From Ktedonobacteraceae bacterium (GTDB lineage Bacteria; Chloroflexota; Ktedonobacteria; Ktedonobacterales; Ktedonobacteraceae), in contig DASRBN010000001.1 in assembly GCA_035653615.1 (NCBI GenBank), forward strand, positions 1 to 64,000: a stretch of 64,000 bases of DNA. Reading direction: 5' to 3'. Positions 34,348-42,889 of the stretch are shown here, one piece after another. The notes below the pieces were generated by a model. That model did not search any database and had not been told where the DNA came from. It was given only the letters and a program-made list of their open reading frames with translations. The position numbers and the translations under genes are program-made. How positions within the stretch are numbered: position 1 is the stretch's first letter; every line of letters starts with the position of its first letter.

Positions 34348-35286
34348 ATGGATAGTTTCAATCCCCAGCGGGAAGTCGGGAAAGGGTCCAGGTCCCGCCG
34401 CTTCTCCGTGAGGGAGGGTATAGCGGCCAAACTTGAAAATGTCAAGAGCAAATGCAATAAGCAGCCATTCAATCCCATGCCAGATTCATCCTGGCAGCAA
34501 GAGCATTTGCCCCCAGACCTGCAGGCTATCGCGCGCGCCTATGCCAATCAGCCGGTTCCGCGTCCATCACCCGGTTCGCACGCGAGCATGATGCAGCGTT
34601 TACTTGCAGAGGCGACATATACCAACCAGCATAAAGAGCCGGTGAGCTTCTGGCAGACGCTAGCCGTGGCACGTTGGCGCGCCTACCTGCTTGGCCCCTG
34701 GTTCTGGATTATTGGCATACCGGTGCTGCTGGTCGGCGGGCTGCTGGCCCCCAACGGGTTCGCGGGCAACCCGGGCGCGTGGTTGATCCTGCTGCTTCCA
34801 CTCACTACCGTGTTCAGCCTGGCGTATGCTTTACGCACATCTTCCGCTGGATTGCGCGCGGTTGAGGCAAGCTGCCCGGTCAACTTTGTACAAACAACCA
34901 TCGGCCTGGCGCTGGCGATTCTGGCTTTCGATATCCTGCTCGGCCTCGTCACGACCCTTTTCGCCACTCTGGTACATTTCGCACCTTTCTGGAATTTATT
35001 GCTCGCGTGGCTGGCTCCAGTACTATTGCTTACTGCCATCTCGCTTCCGCTCGCGCTCTTGCGTGGCTTAGGCCTGGCTATGCTGGTTGGAGGACTGCCC
35101 TGGCTGTTCCTGGGATTCAGCGCTCTGACGGCGCAAAATGCGAGCAACTGGGCAGCCTGGTTTTTTGCTCTGCCCCAGGATACTCTGGCGCTGCTGTCCC
35201 ACCTGGTTGTGATTGCGTTCAGCCTGGTGTTTCTGACCATGCTCTTGTTCAGCGCGCCACGATGGCAGCGCTTCTGCACTTTTTAA
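34348..35286 (+). CDS. Membrane protein of the ECF-ABC operon, with repeat-derived N-terminus
   Basis: A 312-residue protein from ATG 34348, which has a strong AAGGAGG; it begins right after the sigma-factor stop. Residues 3-39 (from FNPQREVGKGSRSRRF on) are encoded by the antisense of a CRISPR-like leader-repeat unit, so the original protein probably began near MPDSSWQQEHLPPDLQAI at ATG 34477, still in frame. The body has a cytoplasmic helical part (~50-105), then about six membrane segments (GPWFWIIGIPVLLVGGLLAP at ~124, further at ~147, ~190, ~220, ~250 and ~290). The neighbouring permease and ATPase suggest a signalling or accessory role in the transporter; anti-sigma activity is an inference. 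Confidence 0.75.
   Translation: MDSFNPQREVGKGSRSRRFSVREGIAAKLENVKSKCNKQPFNPMPDSSWQQEHLPPDLQAIARAYANQPVPRPSPGSHASMMQRLLAEATYTNQHKEPVSFWQTLAVARWRAYLLGPWFWIIGIPVLLVGGLLAPNGFAGNPGAWLILLLPLTTVFSLAYALRTSSAGLRAVEASCPVNFVQTTIGLALAILAFDILLGLVTTLFATLVHFAPFWNLLLAWLAPVLLLTAISLPLALLRGLGLAMLVGGLPWLFLGFSALTAQNASNWAAWFFALPQDTLALLSHLVVIAFSLVFLTMLLFSAPRWQRFCTF
34355..34465 (-). CRISPR. Solitary CRISPR leader-repeat unit, copy B
   Basis: The minus-strand copy of the unit at 2633-2742. The repeat occupies 34355-34391 and reads on the minus strand CCCGACTTCCCGCTGGGG followed by ATTGAAAC; the leader follows to 34465. Leader and repeat align over 110 bp with copy A with one single-base gap. Similarity ends exactly at the repeat end. 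On the minus strand the sequence after the repeat is the ribosome-binding site of the membrane-protein gene and the end of the sigma gene. Most of the unit is translated in antisense as codons 3-39 of that gene without a stop. Confidence 0.65.
34417..34445 (-). promoter_or_regulatory. Promoter in the CRISPR-like leader, copy B
   Basis: On the minus strand TTGACA (34445-34440) and TATACC (34422-34417), 17 nt apart. It would produce an antisense RNA over the start of the membrane-protein gene and into the sigma gene. Confidence 0.55.
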
Positions 35287-35305
35287 TTGATGAAAGGATT
35301 TCTCA

Positions 35306-36160
35306 ATGCGCAGCTTCTGGACCGTTATGAAACTCGAACTCTACCTCTTCTGGCGCAGCTGGACGACCTGGTTGATCGCCCTGGCAATAATTCTTATCGG
35401 CGTGCTGGCCGCCGACAATAACCGCAACCAGCCCTGGGGAATCTGGGGACAGATCGTTACTGTTGGGATGTTTCTCGCGCTCATCCTGACCTTCAGCACC
35501 GGCAATCAGATAAACCGCGACCGCGAGCGACGGCTGGACGGCGTGATATTCAGCACGCCGGTTATGACCACAATCTACGTTCTGGCAAAATACAGCGCGG
35601 CGCTGCTCTCGCTACTCGCACTCACCGGCCTCAGCCTGCTGGCCGCTATGCTCACCGATCAGTTTTATAACGTGCCGCGGCAGGTACTCTTTCTTTCTCC
35701 GGTCGTGTATCCATCGCTTGGCGTCCAGGTATACCTGCTTGGCTGGGTCTGGGTCATGCTGGTTCCGGTGATCTTCGGGGCAGCATTTATTTTCGCGACC
35801 ATCACGCTGACTCGTGGCAACCGCGTGGCTGCGTACATTGTCACGCTCCTGACCTGGCTCATCCCTGTTTTCACAGCTTCTCTTAATCCCGCGGTATTCT
35901 TCGATATCAGCGCCACAAGCTTTTTATATAGCTCAAGTCCGGCCGTAGACTTCTGGATTCAGCATTATCCAGGAGGAAGCCCCGCTCCCATTCCGCTGCC
36001 CCAGTTTATCCAGAAGATCATGCCCCTGGCGCGTACCGAAGTGCCGCCGGCAGCCCTGCTGGATAACCTGCTGTGGAATCGCCTGTTCTTCCTGGGGCTG
36101 GCAGCTGTCCTGCTCTACATCACCATGCTGGGCGTCCAACGCTCGCGTCGCAATGCATAA
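35306..36160 (+). CDS. ABC transporter permease
   Basis: A 284-residue integral membrane protein with about six membrane segments (~15-34, ~45-62, ~92-112, ~143-170, ~177-197, ~253-275). ELYLFWRSWTTWLIALAII at the start and the INRDRERRLDGVIFSTP loop are typical of ABC-2-like permeases found with a bacitracin/YtrB-type ATPase. Start ATG 35306 with AAAGGA upstream. It is placed between the membrane protein and the ATPase with gaps of 19 and 20 bp, one operon under the ECF sigma gene. Confidence 0.85.
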   Translation: MRSFWTVMKLELYLFWRSWTTWLIALAIILIGVLAADNNRNQPWGIWGQIVTVGMFLALILTFSTGNQINRDRERRLDGVIFSTPVMTTIYVLAKYSAALLSLLALTGLSLLAAMLTDQFYNVPRQVLFLSPVVYPSLGVQVYLLGWVWVMLVPVIFGAAFIFATITLTRGNRVAAYIVTLLTWLIPVFTASLNPAVFFDISATSFLYSSSPAVDFWIQHYPGGSPAPIPLPQFIQKIMPLARTEVPPAALLDNLLWNRLFFLGLAAVLLYITMLGVQRSRRNA

Positions 36161-36180
36161 CGAAAGGGAGGAAATACGCT

Positions 36181-37074
36181 ATGTCGCATCTTTTTATCGA
36201 CACAGTCAGCAAATGCTACGAACGCAAACACTGGGCCCTGCGCGATGTCTCCCTGCGTATGGAGGCCGGGGTTCTGGGCCTGGTTGGGCCAAATGGCGCA
36301 GGCAAAACAACGCTGCTCAAAATGCTGGCCACGCTGCTGCTGCCTACTCAGGGCCATATTACCTGGGATGGCCAGGATATTGTGCGCCATCTCGAGCAAC
36401 TTCGCCGCGTTCTGGGCTATGTTCCTCAGGATTTTGGAGTATATCCTCAACTGACCGCACGCGCGTTCTTGCGCTATATCGGTGAGCTGAAAGGTCTGCG
36501 TGGCTCGCACCTGCAACGGCGCGTTGAGGCAGTTCTGGCGACAGTTCATCTAGAAACAGACGCGGACCGGCGGCTAAAGACATTCTCCGGTGGCATGGTA
36601 CGCCGCGTCGGCATTGCCCAGGCTCTGCTCAATGAACCACGCCTGCTCATCCTCGACGAGCCAACATCTGGACTTGATCCAGCCGAGCGCGTCAGTTTTC
36701 GCGAAACGCTCGCCTCATTGGAGGGAGAACGCACAGTCATCTTCTCGACTCATATCATAAGCGACATCGAGGCCACCGCGACCCGGCTTGCCCTGCTCAA
36801 CCGCGGGCGCCTGATCTGGACGGGGACGCCTGAAGCGTTGCTCACCGATGCCGCCGGAGCCACCTGGGCATTAACCGTTTCTCAGGCCGAATTCAATGCC
36901 TTGCGCGCTCAATATCGTGTAAGCAGCGCAATTCCGCGCAACGGCAACATCGAGATGCGCGTGGTGGCACCCGGCAGGCCACATCCTAAGGCCAGTCCAA
37001 CAGAGCCTACACTGGAAGAGGCGTACCTGTTTTTTCAAGAGATGGAAGGGCAGACAACACTGGCGTTCAGTTAG
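36181..37074 (+). CDS. ABC transporter ATP-binding protein
   Basis: About 297 residues from ATG 36181, which has AAAGGGAGG upstream. Walker A is GLVGPNGAGKTTLLKML (~35-51), Q-loop RRVLGYVPQDFGVYP, signature TFSGGMVRRVGIAQ, Walker B LLILDEPTSGLDPAE, switch His STHIISDIEAT. The C-terminal ~70 residues bind regulatory or permease parts. It is the final gene of the ECF-ABC operon and overlaps the convergent methyltransferase gene by 4 bp. Confidence 0.93.
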   Translation: MSHLFIDTVSKCYERKHWALRDVSLRMEAGVLGLVGPNGAGKTTLLKMLATLLLPTQGHITWDGQDIVRHLEQLRRVLGYVPQDFGVYPQLTARAFLRYIGELKGLRGSHLQRRVEAVLATVHLETDADRRLKTFSGGMVRRVGIAQALLNEPRLLILDEPTSGLDPAERVSFRETLASLEGERTVIFSTHIISDIEATATRLALLNRGRLIWTGTPEALLTDAAGATWALTVSQAEFNALRAQYRVSSAIPRNGNIEMRVVAPGRPHPKASPTEPTLEEAYLFFQEMEGQTTLAFS

Positions 37075-37832
37075 TCAGGCTTCTCGCCAATCGTGATATA
37101 GACTTCCCAGCGACGGCTGCGCACGCGCTCCGAGCGGCGGCGTAGCCCGTTCTGCTCGAGTGGGATATGCTGGCCGAACCAGGCGTCCTCAAGCACATCG
37201 GTGGTATAGCCTGTATCATGGTTGGTAAACATGGTGCCATATTCGGAATTGCCGGCGCTGGAACTGCGCTGCACTTCTTCGTCCAGATTGCGACGTTTGC
37301 GCGGGCCAAAGACTGCTGCCGGGCCGTAGACAAGCATTTGTAGCAGGACAAGCAGTGGTTGAAAAAAGCCTACCGGCAGGAGATTGGCGCCCTCCACCAC
37401 GATCAGGCGCCCGCCCGGGCGCAGCACGCGCTCCACTTCGGCAATCGTATCGGGATCATAGATATATTCCGAGGGGAACGTGCTGATCACGGTATCGAAA
37501 GATTCATCGGAGAAAGGCAGATGTCGGGCCGAGCCATGAATAATCCAGGCTTTTTCTCCCGGCGCCCGCCGCTGCATCGTTTGCCGTGCCGCCTTGACCA
37601 TGGGCAGCGATTGCTCGACGGCCTGGCAATGATAGCCGGCAAGAGTCATATCCGCGAGCAGGTCTCCCAAACCACAGCCCAACTCCAGCACATCATGACC
37701 ATGTATGCGCGGCAGCACCAGGCGCTGCCAGACGCGCCATTGACCGGCAAATGGGACGGTACTGGCAAAACGATACAGGTATTTGTTTTTGTACAGTGTC
37801 TCGAAGAGTATTTTTCGCAGGCGAGGCGTCAT
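37071..37832 (-). CDS. Class I SAM-dependent methyltransferase
   Basis: A 253-residue methyltransferase. Motif I is DVLELGCGLGDLLADMTLAG (~48-67), motif II IHGSARHLPFSDESFDTVIS (~101-120), motif III ERVLRPGGRLIVVEGANLLP (~137-156). The ubiE/methyltransf_11 shape fits. A hydrophobic stretch (FFQPLLVLLQMLVYGPAAVFG, ~160-180) may attach it to the membrane. It overlaps the HAD hydrolase gene by 4 nt (ATGA), so the two are translationally coupled. Substrate unknown. Confidence 0.88.
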   Translation of the reverse strand: MTPRLRKILFETLYKNKYLYRFASTVPFAGQWRVWQRLVLPRIHGHDVLELGCGLGDLLADMTLAGYHCQAVEQSLPMVKAARQTMQRRAPGEKAWIIHGSARHLPFSDESFDTVISTFPSEYIYDPDTIAEVERVLRPGGRLIVVEGANLLPVGFFQPLLVLLQMLVYGPAAVFGPRKRRNLDEEVQRSSSAGNSEYGTMFTNHDTGYTTDVLEDAWFGQHIPLEQNGLRRRSERVRSRRWEVYITIGEKPD

Positions 37833-38839
37833 TGCTTGCCTACCTCCTGGAACACGTCCAGTAGCTCGCTCAAATGCTCGATCACCAGGTCGGGTTTAAT
37901 TTCGCCGCTGAAGAATTGGTCGAGGGAATCGCGGCTTTTTAACTGTGCCAGCATGTAGTCATCGTCGGTGACATGCATTCCTGATGGCCTTGTGCCTGCT
38001 ACAGCCCCTCCCATCTGCGTTCCCGGTTCTGGCGGAGCCGGATTGAGAGTCTGAGCGTCGCTAGATGGATATGATGGAGCTTGCATGTGTGCTTTGACCC
38101 GGCTATACAGTATCCGTTTGGGTTTCCAGATGGCGAACATTCCCAGGCTCAACGCGCCAACGATATCGGCGCGCAGGGAGTCGCCCACCATGGCTGCCTC
38201 CCGCGGCGGAATACGGAGGGCGTTTAAGGCATGGAAGAAGATGGCAGGATTGGGTTTGCGAACGCCAAGATCGGCCGAAATTGCCACAGCTCGCGGATCG
38301 AAATACTTGAAGAGGCCTAGCGATTGCACGTCTTCATGAAATGGCCGGCCACCCCACAGGCGGTTGCTGGCGACACCAAGCGCGAAGCCCCGCTGCTGCA
38401 AGGTTTCAAGGGTCGAGTGCGTGTCCTGGAAAAGCGGGCGGGATTCTGGAATGCGGACGCGCAGGGCTTCAAAAATAGCCTCACCAAGTGCCTCGTTAGG
38501 GGCATGGATGCCCCAGGCACGCAGCGTCTGAAGAACGACTTGCGGGCCATTGGCCTCAAGCCCCGGGTTGCTTTGAATGACGGCACGTACCTGTTCATTG
38601 AATGCCTCGCGCAGGCGCTGCCCCAGGGCCAGGTCATCAAGCGCCGGCAGGTATGCCGGCTCGACATGCTCGCGCAGTATCGCAACGGCACGCTGATTGG
38701 CCCTCATTTCCAGAAGCTCCCAGGTGCGCGCGTCTCCACGAAACCAGAGCGTATCTCCAAAGTCGAACAAAATACAGCGAATGGTGCGTCCGGCGAGAGC
38801 TTGAACAGGTCTTTCAGGCAAATGCCCTCTCCTCTTCAT
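37829..38839 (-). CDS. HAD-superfamily hydrolase
   Basis: A 336-residue HAD-family protein. Motif I is CILFDFGDTLWFRG (~23-36; nucleophile Asp, then GD in place of the general acid Asp), motif II in LGVASNRLWGG, motif III Lys in LGVRKPNPAIFFHAL, motif IV MVGDSLRADIVGALSLGM. A Pro-rich, disordered C-terminal part of ~75 residues follows. Phosphatase activity is probable, though the second Asp of motif I is replaced. Coupled to the methyltransferase behind it. Confidence 0.87.
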   Translation of the reverse strand: MKRRGHLPERPVQALAGRTIRCILFDFGDTLWFRGDARTWELLEMRANQRAVAILREHVEPAYLPALDDLALGQRLREAFNEQVRAVIQSNPGLEANGPQVVLQTLRAWGIHAPNEALGEAIFEALRVRIPESRPLFQDTHSTLETLQQRGFALGVASNRLWGGRPFHEDVQSLGLFKYFDPRAVAISADLGVRKPNPAIFFHALNALRIPPREAAMVGDSLRADIVGALSLGMFAIWKPKRILYSRVKAHMQAPSYPSSDAQTLNPAPPEPGTQMGGAVAGTRPSGMHVTDDDYMLAQLKSRDSLDQFFSGEIKPDLVIEHLSELLDVFQEVGKQ

Positions 38840-38926
38840 AGTCTACATTTCACGCTCAACACGAGGTATGGAACCTGGGATCAGGGCCGATAATGAATTT
38901 TTATTAGCACAGTCGGGAAGTTCCCC

Positions 38927-39010
38927 CTGGTCGTGCCATTCTGAGCGCAGCGAAGAATCTGCGTCCAGGCCCATCGGGATTCTTCGCTGCGCTCAGAATG
39001 GCACGACCAG
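38927..39010. repeat. Large palindrome, GATTCTTCGC family, copy 5
   Basis: An 84-bp inverted repeat, outer CTGGTCGTGCCATTCTGAGC and complement; here the arms are in reverse order (CAGAATGG outside), with ATTCTTCGC inside. Confidence 0.8.
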
Positions 39011-39063
39011 AACCACTCAGAATGACACGACTAGAACCGCTCAGAATGGCACGACTAGAACCA
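38992..39063 (+). repeat. Three 24-bp tandem repeats
   Basis: Units CTCAGAATGGCACGACCAG-AACCA and two near copies, at 38992, 39016 and 39040, with 2-3 differences. The first unit starts within the right arm of the preceding palindrome, so the tandem seems to have grown out of it. Confidence 0.75.
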
Positions 39064-39112
39064 CTCGGATAACCGGTTTTGATCGTGAAATTTCATCACC
39101 AGCGGCGGATGC

Positions 39113-39245
39113 GATGATGGTTTTTCACAAACTACTCCGGCAAAGGACGCGGGGCCGATCAATCGGCGGTGGGCGCGATGAATCGGCCCCTACGGCGCGG
39201 GGCCGATTCATCAGGCTGGTTGCCGGAGTAAGTTGTCAAAACTCA
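39113..39245. repeat. GGCCGAT-ATCGGCC repeat family, copy 2
   Basis: Contains GGGGCCGATCAATCGGCGG, GATGAATCGGCCCCTACGG and GGGGCCGATTCATC, flanked by ACTACTCCGGCAAAGGACGC on the left and a TTGCCGGAGTAAGTTGTCAA arm on the right. The flanks are also found at copies 44736 and 50701. The 450-bp interval before clpP consists mainly of repeats. Confidence 0.7.
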
Positions 39246-39291
39246 TGATCGGCCCAACTCCAGGTTCTATACCATACGTTGCTTTGAAGGA

Positions 39292-39957
39292 TTAGCGCGA
39301 GCTGGCCTCTTCCTGAGAAAGCACCTCGTCTACGAGTCCGTACTCTACTGCCTGCTGAGCGGTGAGGAAGTAGTTACGGTCGGCATCCTGCTGGATACGC
39401 TCCATGGTCTGGCCGGTGTGACGGGCCAGGATGTCGTAAATGCTGCGGCGCAGGCGCAGGATTTCGCGAGCGGTGATCTCGATATCGGCGGCCTGACCTT
39501 CCGCGCCACCAAGCGGCTGGTGGATCAGCACAGTCGAATTGGGCAGACAGAAACGCTTACCGGCGGCACCGGCGGCCAGCAGAACGGCTCCCATACTCAT
39601 GGCCATACCAACACATACCGTCGATACATCCGGCTTTAACCATTGCATCGTATCATAAATGGCAAGGCCGGCGTAGATTACGCCACCGGGCGAGTTGATG
39701 TACAGGTTGATATCCTTGGTGGCATCCTCGCTCTGCAGGAACAACAACTGCGCGACGGTTAAGTTGGCGACGTTATCATCAATAGGCGTTCCGATGAAGA
39801 TGATGCGCTCCTTCAGCAGGCGCGAATAGATGTCCATGCCGCGCTCACCACGAGGGGTGGATTCAATCACGTTCGGGATCACAATTCCTCGTGGCTCCAA
39901 AATTTCACGAGTTTCTTTGACCCATTTGGGATCTCTTGGGTTAAAAACAGCACCCAT
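39292..39957 (-). CDS. clpP: ATP-dependent Clp protease proteolytic subunit
   Basis: A 221-residue ClpP. The catalytic Ser is in [20 protein letters not shown] (~115-134), the His in [19 protein letters not shown], and the Asp in [29 protein letters not shown]. The N-terminal ~25 residues ([19 protein letters not shown]) are longer than in E. coli and may be processed. AAGGAG is 6 nt upstream of ATG 39957. Cytosolic proteolysis with ClpX/ClpC, which are not in this window. Confidence 0.95.
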   Translation of the reverse strand: MGAVFNPRDPKWVKETREILEPRGIVIPNVIESTPRGERGMDIYSRLLKERIIFIGTPIDDNVANLTVAQLLFLQSEDATKDINLYINSPGGVIYAGLAIYDTMQWLKPDVSTVCVGMAMSMGAVLLAAGAAGKRFCLPNSTVLIHQPLGGAEGQAADIEITAREILRLRRSIYDILARHTGQTMERIQQDADRNYFLTAQQAVEYGLVDEVLSQEEASSR

Positions 39958-40231
39958 TTTAGCTCCTTTTTATCTCTACAGGGAATGGACGATGGTCCTT
40001 CCTTGCTGCCCTGATTGAGATATGTTGCTTACAGCTAACTATAGTAAAAACAGTATCTCATGTGCAGAGGAACCCTACATTGTAGGGCCATGTACCGTTA
40101 TGATAGCACCTACAACGAGCAAACGCAAGAAATATACCTGTGATTTGGCACTCGCAAGGAAAGTCTGCTAACCCCAGAATCGGCGGGTGACCACAAGGGC
40201 TTACACGGGTAGGTTTTTTGCTGCATCTCCA

Positions 40232-40306
40232 GGGCATGTCATTCTGAGCGCAGCGAAGAATCTCTGCCGGTACGCGGATTCTTCGCTGCGCTCAGAATGA
40301 CATGCC
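40232..40306. repeat. Large palindrome, GATTCTTCGC family, copy 6, in a 543-bp gene-free interval
   Basis: A 75-bp inverted repeat with arms GGGCATGTCATTCTGAGCGC and complement. The interval 39958-40500 between clpP and the helicase-loader gene holds this palindrome, a direct repeat (see 40363-40401) and no supported gene; the clpP promoter should lie at its left end. Confidence 0.8.
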
Positions 40307-40362
40307 TGCGGGTCAATGATACGCTTCTGGATTATATTCCCTGACCTCTGGAGGGAGAACAT

Positions 40363-40401
40363 CCAGAATGACAGGTCTGCGGGTCAATGATACGCTTCTG
40401 G
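40363..40401 (+). repeat. Second copy of a 39-bp direct repeat
   Basis: CAGAATGACA, three variable bases, then CTGCGGGTCAATGATACGC and TTCTGG, repeated from 40292-40330. The first copy includes the right arm of the palindrome; the second has lost the left arm. It looks like a tandem duplication of the palindrome edge plus flank. Confidence 0.7.
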
Positions 40402-40500
40402 GGTGCTGCCAGGCAAAAATCCTCCCTGTCAAGACCTTCATGTAGTACACCACCCATCATGAAAACGACAGTTTCAGAAGAGGACCACAGGAGGTCGCTC

Positions 40501-42138
40501 CTACTCCCTGCGAGGATTGCGCAGCCGATAATCGTATGCCCCATCAAAAGTGACGGTTGTTACCAGGCTGGTATCCATCATACGCGAACGGATGCGCTCA
40601 TCGATGCCTTGCAGGCCAGCGTTGTTGGTCGTGATGACGGTCGGGAAGCGCGAGTTGTAGCGGTAGTTGAACAACTGGAAGAGCTTCTCGTTGGCCCAGG
40701 GCGAGCTTTGCTGCGCTCCCAGATCATCGAGGACGAGCAATTCCGCTTCGCGCATCTTAGAAAAGAGATGGTCATAGACCTCGGTTGCGTTGGGCATATA
40801 GGTCGTGCGCAGGTGATCGAGCAGGTCGCTGACCGTCTTGAAGAGAACGACCGCGCCATCCTCGAGACTTTGATTGGCGATGGCAGCCGCCAGGTGCGTC
40901 TTGCCACAACCTACCTTGCCGATCAACACCAGCCAGCCGTCGGGATTGCGCGCGTATTCCAGCGCGATTTGATAGGCCACCTGCACTGAACGCGAAACGT
41001 TGGGCCGGAAGTTCTGGAAAGTCTTATCGCGCAGATCGCCAAGATTGGATATATCTTGCAACTGGCGTCGCCGCTTCTCTTTGCGTTCGATCTCCTTGCA
41101 CTTACAGGCAATGGGTTTGCCGAAATTGGGGTGCCCATAAGGAACATCGGCCCGCAAATATCCCGCGCCCTTGCAGACCGGGCATACTCCCCCTCCCGGC
41201 GTGTAGGGCGCGGGAATAAGTGGAGTTGCCGGCTCCGGTAAGGCCCCTTGATGCGCAGGTTGGGACACGCGGGAGCCATCCGCCGAGATATGCTGGCTCA
41301 AACGCGCGAGACGTTGCTGATTCAGCGGCTGCGTAAAACGGTGCGAACGCCGCGGTTCTTCCGCGAACGAGGGCGACGCGGGAACATTTCCCATCTGCAT
41401 TTGAACTTCGCGCAGGTCGCGCGTGGTATATTGCGAGCGCTGCACCGGCAAGGGTGGCTCCGCATCAGGCAGCGAACGCAACTCTCGCGTTACGAGTTGA
41501 CGGGCGCCCTCTGGAAAGGTTTGCACTATTCTGGCCGCCGCCCTGCTGCTAGCAGGAACGATCTGCGCGGTTACGCTGGCATCGCGTGGCAGCGGCGGCA
41601 ACGCTTCGTCATTGGCATCGTTTTCCCAATCGCCGTAACGCATATCCGCCGTATCATCTTCCCACTCATCCTGCACATCTGCCTGGATTCTATACGAGTA
41701 GCCCTGATTCCTGCCTGGAACGAACTGCTCATCTTGTAGCGACCTTGCTCCATCCGTTCTGGGGGATGAACGCTGGACATCGTATGCCGCGTGAGATGCC
41801 TGCTGCTGGTAGGGCGCTATTCCATCCGCTTCACTCGTTAATGCGCGCTGCCGGGAATAGGGAGAATACGATGTTCGCGGCTGCTCCTGTTGGAGCGACC
41901 AGGAACGGCCTGCTTCTATCTCCATCCTGTCCCTTGAAGTAGCTGATTCCTGGTACGATTCGCGCGGGCGGGGCGTACGTGAAAGCGGTCCCAGGCGAGC
42001 AGTCTGCTCGCGTATGGGACGGCGCGGCGGCGCTCCGGGGCGCTGGCCTTGTGAGGGTGCGGGGGAAGCCGGTGGTTGTTCCCCATTTTGTGTGCGTGGA
42101 TGTGTTGTTTTTGCTAAGATTTCGTTCAGGCGTTCCAT
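40501..42138 (-). CDS. DnaC/DnaI-like helicase loader with long disordered N-terminus
   Basis: About 545 residues from ATG 42138 (GGAGGG upstream). The first ~310 residues are Pro/Arg/Ser/Gln-rich and probably disordered. A zinc cluster CPVCKGAGYL...ACKCKE (~322-350) is followed by an AAA+ domain of the DnaC/IstB type: LVLIGKVGCGKTHLAAAIAN (Walker A), LLVLDDLGAQ (Walker B), VITTNN (sensor 1) and a terminal Arg-rich DYRLRNPRR. It probably loads the DnaB helicase. It overlaps the DnaD-like gene by 13 nt and is third in the dnaB-dnaD-dnaC order. Confidence 0.85.
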   Translation of the reverse strand: MERLNEILAKTTHPRTQNGEQPPASPAPSQGQRPGAPPRRPIREQTARLGPLSRTPRPRESYQESATSRDRMEIEAGRSWSLQQEQPRTSYSPYSRQRALTSEADGIAPYQQQASHAAYDVQRSSPRTDGARSLQDEQFVPGRNQGYSYRIQADVQDEWEDDTADMRYGDWENDANDEALPPLPRDASVTAQIVPASSRAAARIVQTFPEGARQLVTRELRSLPDAEPPLPVQRSQYTTRDLREVQMQMGNVPASPSFAEEPRRSHRFTQPLNQQRLARLSQHISADGSRVSQPAHQGALPEPATPLIPAPYTPGGGVCPVCKGAGYLRADVPYGHPNFGKPIACKCKEIERKEKRRRQLQDISNLGDLRDKTFQNFRPNVSRSVQVAYQIALEYARNPDGWLVLIGKVGCGKTHLAAAIANQSLEDGAVVLFKTVSDLLDHLRTTYMPNATEVYDHLFSKMREAELLVLDDLGAQQSSPWANEKLFQLFNYRYNSRFPTVITTNNAGLQGIDERIRSRMMDTSLVTTVTFDGAYDYRLRNPRRE

Positions 42139-42875
42139 GCTTGCCTGCCCTCCGTTTCCCAGCGCCTCAGAATGGCGCGAATATAACTCCATTTGCGCTT
42201 ATTATGTTGTACAGCCTCGCGAAATGCCGCTTCGATCCAATCTGCCGGATAATGGTCGGCAGCATCCTGCAGTTCATCCGCGATCAAAGGAGAGAGTAAA
42301 CCGATATTCTGCTCGTATAATACAAATATATTGGGGCGCTCAATTTGTACCTGTATATGCTGCTTTGCGCCATAATTTCTTGAAACTGTCGATTTGCCTA
42401 TTTGAACTACCGCCGTTTCCTGCTCGACCTGCGGCTCCCTTTCAATATCCAGCAGGCTGGCGGGCACAATCTCACCTCCTTGCAGCTCCGCTACCACTTT
42501 GCGGCTGCGGGCCGTGTTGAAGAAATACCAGCCAATGATTTCTTCCTGGTCGTTGCTTTCACTCAATAGTTTTAAGTGTATCCGCAAAATGGTGCCGCGC
42601 GCAACTGCCGCCTCCAATCCCTGGCGCAGGCGTTCCTCCGCTGGACGCGGATCTCCCTTGCGTTTGAGGCTGCGCAGCAATATTTTGTCGGCCATCAATT
42701 CGCGGTCGCTGACGCAGCGCGGGTTGCCCTGCTTTTGTGCCAGCAGCCAGAAGAGGTGCAGCGTCACCTTCAGTTCAGCTGTATCCTCGATCTCCGGCGC
42801 CAGAACGGTAAAGAAGACTTCCGGCACCGGCACATATGGATTTTTCCCCGAAGGGAATCCGGCAAATTGTGTCAT
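42126..42875 (-). CDS. DnaD-like replication protein
   Basis: A 249-residue protein. The N-terminal ~110 residues look like a winged-helix domain (PVPEVFFTVLAPEIEDTAEL and LHLFWLLAQKQG); the C-terminal ~75 residues from NIFVLYEQNIGLLSPLIADE to KRKWSYIRAILRRW match the DnaD C-terminal domain (YxxNxGxL...WSYIxxIL). DnaD-type proteins bind DNA and help load the helicase at origins in Firmicutes-like systems. It lies between dnaB and the loader in one operon. Confidence 0.88.
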   Translation of the reverse strand: MTQFAGFPSGKNPYVPVPEVFFTVLAPEIEDTAELKVTLHLFWLLAQKQGNPRCVSDRELMADKILLRSLKRKGDPRPAEERLRQGLEAAVARGTILRIHLKLLSESNDQEEIIGWYFFNTARSRKVVAELQGGEIVPASLLDIEREPQVEQETAVVQIGKSTVSRNYGAKQHIQVQIERPNIFVLYEQNIGLLSPLIADELQDAADHYPADWIEAAFREAVQHNKRKWSYIRAILRRWETEGRQAWNA

Positions 42876-42889
42876 GATAATACGTCCAA

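Noticed and set aside
38868-39248. 126-residue frame between the HAD and clpP genes
   Set aside because: It is built from the palindrome, the 24-bp tandem repeats and the GGCCGAT repeat; no start signal.
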